Under the pieces are notes generated by a model. The model did no database searches. It saw only the letters and a program-made list of their open reading frames with translations, and was not told the origin of the DNA. The position numbers were made by a program, and so were the translations under genes. A DNA stretch of 64,000 nt from Trichopria drosophilae (taxonomy: Eukaryota; Arthropoda; Insecta; Hymenoptera; Diapriidae), in contig CM059584.1 of assembly GCA_030407085.1 (NCBI GenBank), forward strand, positions 101,679,001-101,743,000, read 5' to 3'. This document shows, piece after piece, positions 23,601 to 31,623 of this stretch (position 1 is the stretch's first letter; every line of letters begins with the position of its first letter).

Positions 23601-23830
23601 TATGAAGGACACCGTTCTTACAAGGAATAATTGAACATGATTCGCATAAAAAATACATTTTTTTTCAATTTCAGAATGAAAACGCAGCCGAGTCTCCTCT
23701 TGTCTTGTATTGCTACGCTTTCGACCTCTTCCGGCGTAGGAAACAAAACCCCGAAGAAAATGTTCCTCGAGATGAAGAAAAAAGCCGAAAAAGAGATCGA
23801 GTTAGGTTTAAAGATGCGCACGTATTATGA
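2087..23830 (+). CDS. gene A: four-transmembrane protein with long basic tail (5 exons)
   Basis: I do not recognise the gene. Coding exons are 2087-2320, 4071-4289, 4438-4589, 5221-5604 and 23675-23830, all with GT-AG borders, giving about 381 residues. The start is secure: an in-frame TGA lies at 2066-2068 with no AG acceptor between it and the ATG. Residues 1-151 contain four hydrophobic segments (about 5-27, 38-66, 79-100 and 124-146) with an acidic loop before the fourth, so it is an integral membrane protein. The remaining roughly 230 residues are hydrophilic, lysine-rich, and contain CGC and CMCTSC cysteine motifs; this tail is probably cytosolic. All introns are phase 0, but exon 3 is 152 nt (one base short), so a frame break lies in a T6 tract at 4440-4445. 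Read literally, translation stops at 4477-4479, giving a 164-residue protein that keeps the four membrane segments. The join of exon 4 to exon 5 across 18 kb is inferred from phase and sequence character. Confidence 0.7.
2382..3284. mobile_element. piggyBac-like MITE in intron 1 of gene A
   Basis: TTAA lies on both sides (2378-2381 and 3285-3288), with ends CCCCTT... and ...AAGGGG. The interior contains at least five degenerate units built on 'gattacgaatctgaag', 'attttgaaaattcaaaatggcgg' and 'ccccgagtaacaagtttcaag'. Units in the left half (about 2481, 2605, 2710) and in the right half (about 2825, 2945) are in opposite orientation, giving an overall foldback. There is no coding capacity. Confidence 0.65.
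3900..4019. mobile_element. truncated piggyBac-like repeat end
   Basis: The sequence CCCCCGGAAAGGG followed by TTAA (4020-4023) is the mirror image of the element start at 60635 (TTAA, then CCCTTTCCGGG). Upstream are degraded 'gccatttttaa' and 'agcgatctcgtaaac' core motifs. The matching left end was not found, so this is a partial copy. It ends about 50 bp before the exon 2 acceptor of gene A. Confidence 0.4.
4071..4289 (+). CDS. gene A exon 2 (TM3 and TM4)
   Basis: The acceptor is tattttttag|GCA and the donor GAC|GTAAGT. The exon has 219 nt, exactly 73 codons, phase 0 at both ends. It encodes the third hydrophobic segment, an acidic stretch (EKIDLDEVTDEEL) and the fourth segment rich in I, W and L. 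The frame is fully open. Confidence 0.8.
4438..4589 (+). CDS. gene A exon 3, carrying an apparent 1-nt frame break
   Basis: The acceptor is ttatcttttcag|ACT and the donor ATC|GTAAGT. The exon is 152 nt. The frame entering from exon 2 stops after 13 codons (TAA at 4477-4479). The frame leaving towards exon 4 is open over the whole exon from 4440. One extra T in the run 4440-4445 would make the exon 153 nt and join both frames. No alternative AG restores phase. The encoded stretch is hydrophilic and follows TM4. Confidence 0.65.
5221..5604 (+). CDS. gene A exon 4 (basic, cysteine-containing tail)
   Basis: The acceptor is tttttatttatag|TCG and the donor TCG|GTAATG. The exon has 384 nt or 128 codons, phase 0. 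It has lysine clusters (WKKKL, KNPKKKKARVSW), serine-rich acidic patches, a CGCEKY motif and a CMCTSC motif near the end. If not spliced, the frame would end at TAG 5620-5622. A long minus-strand frame over the same bases is its shadow. Confidence 0.75.
5638..5863. mobile_element. TTAA-type MITE, copy 1 of a three-member family
   Basis: It starts GGGGATTCTAAAG after TTCA (a decayed TTAA) and ends GTAGAACCCCC followed by TTAA (5864-5867). It shares 'attactatagacggtatc' and 'attaattgag...attttcg' blocks with the element at 10273-10637. A third relative lies at 28985-29307. It is non-coding. Confidence 0.6.
6021..6284. mobile_element. pogo-like MITE, 264 bp, copy 1
   Basis: The terminal inverted repeats read CAGTAGAGTCCCGGTATATT inward from each end. 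TA follows the right end, and the left flank is TG (a decayed TA). A second copy of exactly the same length lies at 61077-61340 in the opposite orientation. The interior is much more G+C-rich than its surroundings and includes the palindrome TGACGTCA near 6158-6165. There is no transposase. CAG...CTG ends with TA duplications fit the pogo/Tigger branch of IS630-Tc1-mariner, which is an inference. Confidence 0.75.
7246..8469. mobile_element. large piggyBac-like foldback element (1.2 kb)
   Basis: The left end is CCCTTTTCGTCTCGAAAGTC and the right end GACTTTCGAGACGAAAAGGG followed by TTAA (8470-8473). The left flank is TTCA, a mutated TTAA. Almost the whole element is one imperfect palindrome centred near 7855, with matching blocks such as 'gattgtgac' / 'gtcacaatc' and 'attaggtcttcacaaatgat' / 'atcatttgtgaatacccaat'. 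Several 60-100 codon frames on both strands are symmetry artefacts; none resembles a transposase. Confidence 0.7.
9258..10010. mobile_element. mariner-like nested palindrome MITE (753 bp)
   Basis: It is flanked by TA on both sides, with ends CAGGGTGATCCAAAAGTCCC and the mirror GGGATTTTTGGATCACCCTG. The two halves are long inverted copies. An inner pair (about 9535-9625 and 9650-9740) resembles the outer arm start (arrests at 'aatatctcagagggtgtgcat'), so the structure is A-B-B'-A'. Frames at 9262-9498 (+) and 9731-10021 (-) are mirror images and not genes. The arms carry repeated TCAAGGTCA half-sites. No transposase is present. Confidence 0.8.
9378..9890. promoter_or_regulatory. six exact TCAAGGTCA half-sites in the MITE arms
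   Basis: The motif TCAAGGTCA or its reverse complement occurs at 9378-9386, 9390-9398 and 9407-9415 in the left arm, and at 9853-9861, 9870-9878 and 9882-9890 in the right arm. This is the extended half-site bound by FTZ-F1 (NR5A) and ERR nuclear receptors. Whether any receptor uses these copies is unknown; their presence and mirror arrangement are seen directly. Confidence 0.5.
10273..10637. mobile_element. TTAA-type MITE, copy 2 (most complete)
   Basis: TTAA lies at 10269-10272 and 10638-10641, with ends GGGGATTCTA and TAGAAACCCC. It is a foldback of 365 bp whose arms carry 'ctctgtaagggcaattttaatta' and its inverse 'taattagaattgcctttacagag'. It is related to 5638-5863 and 28985-29307 and is non-coding. 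Confidence 0.75.
10900..12540. repeat. degraded remnants of the 'gattacgaatctgaag' repeat
   Basis: Three separated blocks (about 10915-10985, 11455-11525 and 12465-12540) contain 'cagatacgtaatcagtgacctc', 'gctgaatacgaatctgacctc' and 'gaattcggattcgtaactagtg' style motifs next to 'aaaattc' and 'atggcc' tails. They match the interior of the TTAA elements further left but lack recognisable ends. The DNA between them is plain AT-rich intron. Confidence 0.5.
12541..14524. other. intronic AT-rich DNA
   Basis: This part of gene A intron 4 shows no convincing repeat ends, RNA gene or coding exon. A 70-codon minus-strand frame at 14026-14238 has no supporting features. Confidence 0.4.
14525..14599. 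repeat. (TA)n microsatellite
   Basis: A nearly pure TA dinucleotide run of about 75 bp abuts the left end of the mariner element. The insertion site is inside this run, consistent with the TA target preference of the family. Confidence 0.9.
14600..15165. repeat. left subterminal repeat array (two ~280-bp units)
   Basis: The anchor ACGTAAATTT recurs at 14822 and 15102. Each unit contains 'cagatggcgct' or 'cagatggagct', a conserved 'tttcaagagagct'-like block and a C-rich/G-rich hairpin core ('cccccacccccac' followed by 'ctgggggtgat'). Confidence 0.75.
15276..15358. repeat. T-rich tract inside the mariner
   Basis: About 80 bp of almost pure T interrupted by single C, G or A bases, just downstream of the transposase C terminus (antisense). 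Confidence 0.85.
15422..16508 (-). pseudogene. mariner transposase pseudogene
   Basis: Reading the minus strand, the ATG at 16508 begins MSLTQKERIEILILRGCGE, typical of a mariner N terminus, and hits a stop right after it. Homology then continues in shifted frames: an HTH-like region (ITHPDRLPICKSTVCKTVSRF), a linker (GRPKTSTNE type), then the catalytic part 16069-15704 with FSDEATF (first Asp) and WFQQDGAPCHF (second Asp). After another frame change comes LDLTPLELFLLGFL (third acidic position, LD instead of the usual PD) to the C terminus at 15422. The second and third Asp are about 36 residues apart after allowing for frame changes. Total length, about 360 codons, matches the family. At least one stop and several frameshifts make it non-functional. 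Confidence 0.85.
17000..17075 (-). pseudogene. second, partial copy of the transposase N terminus
   Basis: On the minus strand a block reads like LTEK-RIDILILRGSE, matching the N terminus at 16508-16450 (LTQKERIEILILRGCGE). Bases 'aatccttattctgcgagga' there correspond to 'acatccttattctacgagga' here. It is probably an internal duplication or a rearranged second insertion within the element. The plus-strand frame 16869-17132 is a shadow of this region. Confidence 0.55.
17340..18215. repeat. right subterminal repeat array (three ~280-bp units)
   Basis: The anchor AAATTTACGT recurs at 17421, 17701 and 17985. Each unit repeats 'cagcgccatctgtcaaca' (or 'cagctccatctgttaaca'), 'ttcccatttaaaatttt', a G-rich core (such as gggtgggggtgggggg) and 'ggatagctctcttgaaacc'. 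The last unit runs into the terminal CAGGGTGTCC repeat. Confidence 0.8.
18218..20523. other. intronic DNA, mostly featureless
   Basis: AT-rich intron 4 sequence. A weak inverted relation between about 19617-19680 ('taaatggc', 'aggttttgt') and about 19985-20065 suggests an old foldback element, but I could not define its ends. The short frames here are isolated and unsupported. Confidence 0.35.
20526..21058. mobile_element. foldback MITE with TA flanks (533 bp)
   Basis: It is flanked by TA (20524-20525 and 21059-21060). Ends are CGGGACATTCCATGTAAA and its imperfect mirror TTTACACTGAATGTCCCA. Arms of about 110 bp are inverted copies, for example 'gggtatgtaaatgttgactttt' against 'aaagttaacatttacattccc'. 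It is non-coding. TA flanks suggest the Tc1-mariner superfamily; the family is unknown to me. Confidence 0.7.
21061..23674. other. intronic DNA including an unsupported 126-codon frame
   Basis: AT-rich end of intron 4 of gene A. The plus-strand frame at 23006-23386 is long for this composition, but has no recognisable domain, no splice context and includes repeat-like 'aattccaatatggcg' text, so it is not called as a gene. Confidence 0.4.
23675..23830 (+). CDS. gene A terminal exon 5
   Basis: The acceptor is tttttcaatttcag|AAT; the exon is 51 codons plus TGA. Entered in phase 0 from exon 4 it reads NENAAESPLVLYCYAFDLF, then a charged stretch ending RKRDRVRFKDAHVL. The RVRFKD block echoes KKARVSWAEE in exon 4. 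A second frame over the same bases is also open (ATG at 23676), so the frame choice rests on phase and on the tail's charged character. An AATAAA signal lies about 340 bp downstream. Confidence 0.6.
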   Translation, partial: NENAAESPLVLYCYAFDLFRRRKQNPEENVPRDEEKSRKRDRVRFKDAHVL

Positions 23831-24164
23831 ATGTGACGTCGGAGTGCTTACTTCATAACGGGGTCGTAATCCTAAGATTAGCACACTTTGATCGTTACGT
23901 TCAATTGCAGTAACACATCCTTCCTCTAAATACACGCAGAACTCTTCTTAAGATCACTCGAAAATGTTCCTGCTTTCCGCAACAAACACGTCGTTTTCTA
24001 ATGCTATTTTCAGACTTTTACTATTACTTGTAGTTACATTGTATTTTTTATGTTTACATTTATCTCAAACCAAAGTAAAATAAGTTGTTAAAATACTCGA
24101 ATTTCAAACGGTGTATGTTCTTATTAGGCAGAAATAGTTAGCAATAAGTGTATATAAAAAAAAC

Positions 24165-24170
24165 AATAAA
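24165..24170 (+). terminator. candidate poly(A) signal of gene A
   Basis: A canonical AATAAA lies 335 bp after the gene A stop codon, in an A/T-rich stretch. Cleavage there would precede the next repeat element. Confidence 0.45.
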
Positions 24171-24265
24171 ATATTCGTTTAATAGTACAGAAAAACCGTC
24201 ATATTATAAGCAATTTTTGTGAAATAAGGGAACCGTATTATTTCGATATTCCTATTTTTTCATAT

Positions 24266-24468
24266 AGGATAAACGGTACAGTAGTCGGCCACCCGACAGT
24301 AGTTGGCCACCTTTCAGTTTTTAGTCATTAATGTTAAAATTTTTGGGTGATATTTATATGTCGTCAGAGTATGGGGTTAAGTACTATGACGAAATATAAA
24401 TTTACCCAAAAAATTTTAACATTAACGACCAAAAATGGAAGGTGGCCGACTACTGTACCGTTTACCCT
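24266..24468. mobile_element. short TA-flanked foldback MITE (203 bp)
   Basis: The ends GGATAAACGGTACAGTAGTC and GACTACTGTACCGTTTACCC are flanked by TA. Further inside, 'ggccacc', 'ttagtcattaatgttaaaat' and 'attttaacattaacgacc' are mirrored, so nearly the whole element is palindromic. It lies just downstream of gene A. Confidence 0.8.
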
Positions 24469-24510
24469 ACCTACTTTTTATTTTTATTATATAGTTATTT
24501 TTGTATCAAG

Positions 24511-24922
24511 GGCGTAAAATGGAGTTTTACGCCTCGACAATAGAACCCAAGAGACGGCAAAGCCGGCTCGAGGTTCATGAGGGTGAAATTCTACGCTTGA
24601 GATTCGAACATTGTTTTTGATATAGTAGGCGTAAAATGTTTTACGCACCGATTTGCGGGCCTACTCTCTAAATCTGAATCAGCGAAATCAGCGAGAACCG
24701 CTGCGAATCAGTGTATATACGCTGCAAATCAGCGATAAGTATACCGCTGATTTGATTAGCGGTATATTTATCGCTGATTCGCAGCGGTTTTCGCTGATTC
24801 AGATTTAGAGAATAAAATGCCAATTTCATGCCTTTGTGGGCGGATCATTTATTTTATGCTCCAAGAACATGAAAGGATGTTTTACGCCCGCAAACGAGGG
24901 GGCAAAATGACCATTTTACGCC
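24511..24922. mobile_element. foldback element with GGCGTAAAATGG ends, interrupted
   Basis: The ends GGCGTAAAATGG and CCATTTTACGCC are inverted. The motif 'gcgtaaaatg' / 'ttttacgcc' occurs several more times inside (about 24533, 24629, 24640 and 24880). The middle is interrupted by the separate palindrome at 24663-24811, so this is the older element. It is non-coding. Confidence 0.6.
24663..24811. mobile_element. palindromic MITE with ACTCTCTAAATCTGA end, nested
   Basis: The ends read ACTCTCTAAATCTGAATCAG and the mirror CTGATTCAGATTTAGAGA. The interior repeats 'aatcagcg' and its inverse several times around 'accgctgcgaatcag'. The same terminal sequence bounds the unrelated-looking element at 59293-59506. 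Confidence 0.7.
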
Positions 24923-27900
24923 TACTGCATTAAAAAATAATGTACATTTGCTCGATAGGATTTTATACCTAGTTTACAAAGCAGTAACATGTGTATGATA
25001 AGCTCAACTTTTTGGGATTTGATTTTGATTATATGTTTAAAAAAAATTAATACTATCGATTAGCTTCTCTCACTTCATCTTTCCACAGTTCTATTCCGAG
25101 ATCTAAGTACATCTAAGTCGTAATCGGTTTATTTACGATCTATCGTAATGCAGTGAATGCGCGTTTTTTTGTATTTTTATTAAGTACAAGATCTTTAAGA
25201 AGAATTAAAAAATTTTGAACATCAATTATAAAATTTCACCACTGAATAAAATATTTTCTGTAGTAAAGAACGGTACCTGATGCTTGGATAATGATGACAC
25301 AATCTTGTTATTCTGCATTGGTAAAATCAGCATACATTTACATTTGTGAGGTAAGCATCTGGAGTAATGATTAATCATCACTAACGTGGTATGGTACTAA
25401 TGATTTGTTTCTTTTTAATAACTAATCTTTAATTGAATGATCATTTATGATTATCGATGAATAAGAGAAGAAATATGTATATTTTTTCAGTATATATTCT
25501 TTGTAACGTGCCTCATCATTTAATATTATAGGACTGCAATCTCAAGCAGCAAACATAGAACGAAATCACCACTTTTAGTCTTTCCTTCATGGCGAGAGAT
25601 TTTCTCGCCCACATTTTATTTAAGAAAATGATAGTTGCATTGTGGTAAGCAAGTGCAAAAGTAATAGATATTTTTGCTACAGTGTGAAATAATTCCACTT
25701 TATACCTCAAATTTGCAACCGAAAGGTTAGGAAACTTTAAACATATTTTACTTAATTAAATCGAATTTTACTATGACAATATTGTTTTCTCCATTCAGCA
25801 ATACCATTATTAGTGAAAGTTAAATAATAGGAAACATTATTCGATATTTTTCCCAAACATAGTAAATCACGGGGTCTAACTACCTTAATCGAATGTAATC
25901 TTTTTTTATTTCAGATGTAAACATTAGTATACAGACTTACCGCTTGTTTTAGTTACAAAGGTATTCGTCATTCAACATGGGTTTTCCATTAAAATAAAAT
26001 TCAATTAATTGAACTTTATAAATAATTAATAAGAATAAGAGATTTAAAGTAAAAGGATGAATTAAAAATGTATAATTAAGAAATCTCACAACCACATCTT
26101 TCAATAAATATCTTCTATGTTTTTATTTTTTAAACATTAATTTCTTCTAAATGAATCGTTCATTTGATTAATCTGTAATACATTTTAATAAAAAAGATTG
26201 ATATAGTTCAATATATTTGACTTGTGTACTTTCCTTGAAAATTGGTGACTGTTCATTGAGTTAATCAGTATTTTTTCCATTGTGAAAATATTGTTTAGTC
26301 AACGCTAATCTGAAGGTAAATAATTCGTTGGGAATTGGTCACTTAGTAAAAGTTTCGATGTTCTTGATAAAATATATTTAAAATTAGTTAAAATTGTTAA
26401 AAACTTATAAAATATTATGAAATTGATTGCAAACATGAGTCCTGCATTTAATTATTCTATCAACACATAATCAACTTCTGGTGTCCACGCATATGTTGCA
26501 TTCACTTCCATGTTCTGCTGCTAATTTAAAACAGATAATTTCTTCTCCGTTTCTTAGAAACAGAATCTTCTTGGTAAAAATTGATACTATATTTGCTTGG
26601 TATCCTTCGTTGCTGATAGAATTTCAGACGTCCTATAAAACTATAATGACGAATATAGTTTTACGACGGTAATCTAAATGTTACTAATTTAAAATGCTAA
26701 GTAACAGTTCAAGATTTAAAAATATTTGATTTCTAAGAATACTAAAATAATTTTTTTATAGTAACAGATTTTCATATTTCTATGTCGGAAGATGTAATAT
26801 TTAAGATATCATTAATCGCCTTAATAGGAGAACTAAATATTTTGCATCTACCGGTAAATGATTTTGAAAACATCAATTTCATTGATAACATTTTTCTAAT
26901 CCAGTATAAAATTCTAATAAAAAATTCCAATAAAAAATTCTTCTGTAAAATAGTAACACGAATAGATTACATATTTTGACGTTTTGCCTTATTATTAACA
27001 GCACCTACCACTAAACAAAATCAAATTAATGTATTACAATTTTTCTTGCAATTTCGTTTATTTGTATAATTGTAATATTTTTATGAATTTATTCAAATAA
27101 GGGGTTATGTTACAGAAACATTTATTATAAAATTAATAAATATATTTCATGGCATTTTTACAAAATCTGATGAAACTAGCTGAAAATCCCGACATTCTAA
27201 CTAATTTTATTATCTCTACGAAAAGTATTACCCGTGTATTTAAAATTGATCCTATTAAAATTTTCAGCAAAAAATAATTATTTTCCATAAAATATAGTAA
27301 CATCGTCGTTTTTACTTCTGATTTTTTAGACCTTTTTACGAAAAGAAATTTTAGAAGTAAATCTAAGAATAGTAAAAGACAAAACTAAACCAATATGCAA
27401 TTTCTTTAAAATTAATACCTACTAGTTGTAATATACTACAAAACATTTAAATACAATAATTTTGAAATGGAAGAGTTATATCTTAAATCTATCGGTAAAT
27501 ACATATATAGCTCATTTAATAAGATATAGGCTTACAATTAGTAAGTTCTAAAATTAGTACGGTGATAAGTATTGCAAAAATGTAATCAAATTAATCTCCT
27601 GATATCTTATGATTAAAATAATAAACGAGAAAAATCTATCAATTCTCTCGTTACATTTTTAGAAGCTGACATACTCAACCTATCAAAATTACAAAACGTT
27701 TACTTTTACATTTTACAATGAAATACTTCAAAATGTAACCGGAACTATAACTAGTGAGATGCAATTCAGGATATGCAGATGGGCCGATAATCAATGCAGA
27801 GGGGCCGAAAAGTAGTTAATTTACTAACATTTTTTTAGTAGTTACCTAATAAGCATCAATACATCTAAAAGAGTTCCTAATGAATTCTTAATGAATCCTT

Positions 27901-28507
27901 TTTCTGTAAGAATCATAACAAAGAATACTTTATGATAACTTTATGATGTAACGAATGTCCGCCTCTATCTAACATTACATGTATTCATAAACAATTCTTG
28001 ATATGAAAACGAGATTTTGTAATACCAGAACAAAATTACGTTAATTATCATTAAGTATTTTTTATAAATACTTTTCCAATTTTATGAGTATTTGTAATAA
28101 ATCTGTAAGGTTTCATAATAAAATCATTGTTGACTATACATACCATGCATTTATCCCGCCTATTATTAAAGGAGTCATAATAATAATAATTCTTATAACC
28201 AATATTAATTAATACGAAAATTATAGTTATAATTATCATAATTTATACCAGGATTTTGTAAAATTACATAACTTTATATAAATCATTTTTATCCGGATTG
28301 TCTGTGACAAATCTTCCGAGAATATAGTTTACGAGACAACTGTATGCTACAAATGTACATTCATAAAGACTACTTTAGTATTATTCATGAATAGTTTCAT
28401 TAATATCTTAAACTAAACTTTGGGTAACATTCTGTGTGGCATAAATTTGTCCATAAAGCATTATTTCTATATGCATTCATTTCATCAAGAATACTTTATG
28501 ACTACTT
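24923..28507. other. intergenic DNA without supported features
   Basis: AT-rich intergenic DNA between genes A and B. I see no repeat ends, RNA genes or spliced coding exons. Open frames of 60-65 codons (for example at 25516, 26481 and 26782) are at chance length for this composition. Confidence 0.45.
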
Positions 28508-28614
28508 CCCAAACAGCACAATCCATTCCAGGACCAAAAGCGGACATTTGGACGTCCTCAGGAGCTCCCCAGGGACTCCTGTTGACGTCCTGGGGTGGTC
28601 TTGTGCTGTTTGGG
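28508..28614. mobile_element. 107-bp palindromic MITE
   Basis: The ends CCCAAACAGCACAATCC and the mirror TTGTGCTGTTTGGG bound a G+C-richer interior with 'ggacgtcctcaggagctcccc' and 'ggggactcc'-like mirrored text. Three overlapping plus-strand frames here are artefacts of the insertion. Confidence 0.75.
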
Positions 28615-28984
28615 TTCTATAGCAACTGTGAAACATTTCCCATACGACTTGTTGCATTTTATATATTTTTTTAAATTACTTCTTAAAGAATACTTTATGA
28701 ATACTCATAATACAGTTTTAACATTCGATACTAATGGTTGGTTCAGTTCTGTAATACAAACATTTATTCGTAAAGATTACTTTTTGAATATTGTAAATAT
28801 TGATTTAAAGCGGTCCTTAAAGAATTGTTAACGAATTATTTTCTTTGAAAGTGTGCTTATCGGGTAGACATTTAAAATTAAATATGAAATATGAAAATAT
28901 GAGAAAAATAGGTACATATTTCTAATAACTCGACTCATTTTAAAGTTATTTCAATCAATGAATGTTGAATTTTAATGGTGTTCT

Positions 28985-29307
28985 GGGGTCCTCGGTTGAA
29001 AATTAGTAATCTGAATGTAAATATATAAATTAAAAATGACTGTAACTATTTCCGGTATATACAAGGTATTTATTATAAAAAATACCAAACAACTTTATCG
29101 AGAATTTGCCGAGAATTTGTTGGAAATAGATGATTGTTGCTTTTTTCATAAATTCTCAATCAACTCATGACCAATTTCTCTGATATTTTATATGATAACA
29201 GTTAGAATCGCCGTTGCAGAGCTCGAATTTTGAAAAATAGGTTTATTTATTTTTTTAATTTAGTTTGTTCACCACACTACGCTACGATTGATTACTTGAG
29301 AAACCCC
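28985..29307. mobile_element. TTAA-type MITE, copy 3 (decayed)
   Basis: The right end GAGAAACCCC is followed by TTAA (29308-29311); the left end GGGGTCCTCGG lacks a clean TTAA. Internal 'gagaatttgccgagaatttg' and 'gttagaatcgccgttgcagagctcg' match 10273-10637. Confidence 0.55.
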
Positions 29308-29311
29308 TTAA

Positions 29312-31619
29312 ATGAGATAAACAGAAATGTGTAGTTGTGCGAATGCAGGTGAAATTCGTTTAAATGAGCACTCACTCTTTGAAGTAAGTTTCAACGAGAG
29401 GAGGAGTCTCTTTTTGTTCTCTATATTACGCTAAAGTTTACACGGTATATACGTTTGAAATAATCGTTATGCGGTATTTGAACATCAATTAAACTTTATA
29501 TAAAAACAATAGACTTCTCATTCGTAACATAAAAAATATAATTATCGAAACCAAAAATTATTATCAATAATGAATTTTGAATATACCCATGGTTACGTTA
29601 GGTATACTTTTTACGTAATGTTTTGTTATATTTGTCCATATTATTTTTCTATGAAAATATGAGTTAGTTCCGGAATAATTTTAACAATTTTAAATTAGAT
29701 TTTTAGATTTATTTGATAACAGTGTAACATTTTTTGTAGACAATGAACACTGTTTAAAAACAAATTTTTTCTATCAAATGTATCTTTTCAAAATTGATGT
29801 ATAACGATATCAAACATGTACGAATATTACTTCAATTATATTATAAATATTTGAAAACTTTCAAGACAAATTTGAAGTTGTATTCACTATAATATCACAA
29901 ATTACAAATAAACCATAGGATATTCATGAATAGCAACCTGCCTAAGTGTCCTATTCTTTTCTTGGAAAGTTATTGTATTTAAATAAACTTTAATAGTACA
30001 AACATTCTGTATATATACGACAGTATCCAAGAGCATTCAACGACGTCCCTGAAGTATGCAAAAAGCAACTATTTTATTTCGAGCATGCCATTTATGGTCT
30101 TCTGGAAAAAAAAACACGAGAAAAAATAACAATTACGAAATAAAAGCATAAATTTCCAAAACAACTATGTCAACATTTTTTTATTATATATTTACCGATG
30201 TAAGGTGTCAAAAGCATTATTGTTTGCCTTTTACAGTGACACTTTACTTTCTCTAGTGATATTTATTTCAAGGTTCGTATTGAAATTTTCATTTGAACAG
30301 TAGCACAAATTGAAGTTTTCGTAGTAATAGTAAACTAATCACATTACCTCTGACAATAGTGCTTGTCCTAATTCATAAGGCCCGTTTTCTGAATTGTCTG
30401 GTTAATTTATCTACTCTTCTCCAGTATATTCATACATGCTCAATTTAAAAATTTGTGTGCTGTTTCGCTATTAGGTTGGTCAATAAAATTAAAATTAAAA
30501 ATATTTAATCGTATATAGCAGGTACAACATGATGATAACAATTAACAAATTTTCATAGATTGTTACAAAACTACATAATTGGGTTATTGACGGAACTAAT
30601 TTTAAAAATGCAATAACGGAAAACATCGTAAAAATAAAAGGTTTAAAATAAAACACTTTAAAAGAAATACAAAATGCATTACCATCGATTAAGAGTCGTT
30701 ATTTATTTAGAACGTAACCCATTTTGTACTATGGACATTTCATCGATTTATTTACAACGTTATGATTTAAATCAATTTAAAATGTTTATAGTCTGCTAAC
30801 GTTTTATCTGCCCCATAAAAGGCTTCCATTCTCGTCTATAATATGATTACCTTTGTAACATTCCCATGTGTAGTAATACGACGACTTATGCAAAAACAAA
30901 TAATTGTTTATCAGAGTATTTACATAAATTAAGATAAAAGTAAATTATATCTTTCGTTTCAATGTCTTAAATTAGTTTCATGAAGTCGTAAACTTGTCTC
31001 CGACGAATTTTCCGTGTACAGGGTTGTAATATAAATACTCAAAACAACAGTCCACAACGATATCAGATTGCTCCCTAACTTAATTTATGGTCGTAATTTC
31101 TAGAAGAGCAATATGGAAACAAGCGACACGAATTAGGACATTAACCTTTGTTTTTGAAGAAATTAAGAAATTATTGATTTTTCTTTCAGCGGTCTGGTCT
31201 TTGTGAAAACGCGATAAAACTATGCATTCTAGACTATAATTAATGACTGTCCTATATTCTTGCAGCCTTTACATGCATATACGTTTATATATATTGTTCT
31301 GATTTTTAACTTGAATTGATGGATAATTTACTAAGCAATACTTTCATGAAATATTTAAATTACAATAATCGTGACAATTTTATTCAACCAATTGCACTTA
31401 ATGATTTCATTTGGAAATTTCATTTATTTTACAAAAAGTTCCGCATGTTAGAATATAAAGTTTTCCAAAATATCTTGGAAGAATTACCGAAAGAATATAG
31501 TGGAACTTTTACAAAAATTTGAGAATTGGCAAAATAGCGAATATTTTTGAAAAACAAAAAAAAACATAGATCAGTCTGCAAAGCAGTTTTGTAAAAGCTG
31601 TGACTCGTCTCTTGTCTTT
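29312..31619. other. intergenic DNA without supported features
   Basis: AT-rich DNA without recognisable genes or repeat ends. Confidence 0.4.
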
Positions 31620-31623
31620 TTAA

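Noticed and set aside
28420..28674. Three overlapping plus-strand frames near 28.4-28.8 kb
   Set aside because: They are open because of the 107-bp palindromic MITE and have no other coding signs.
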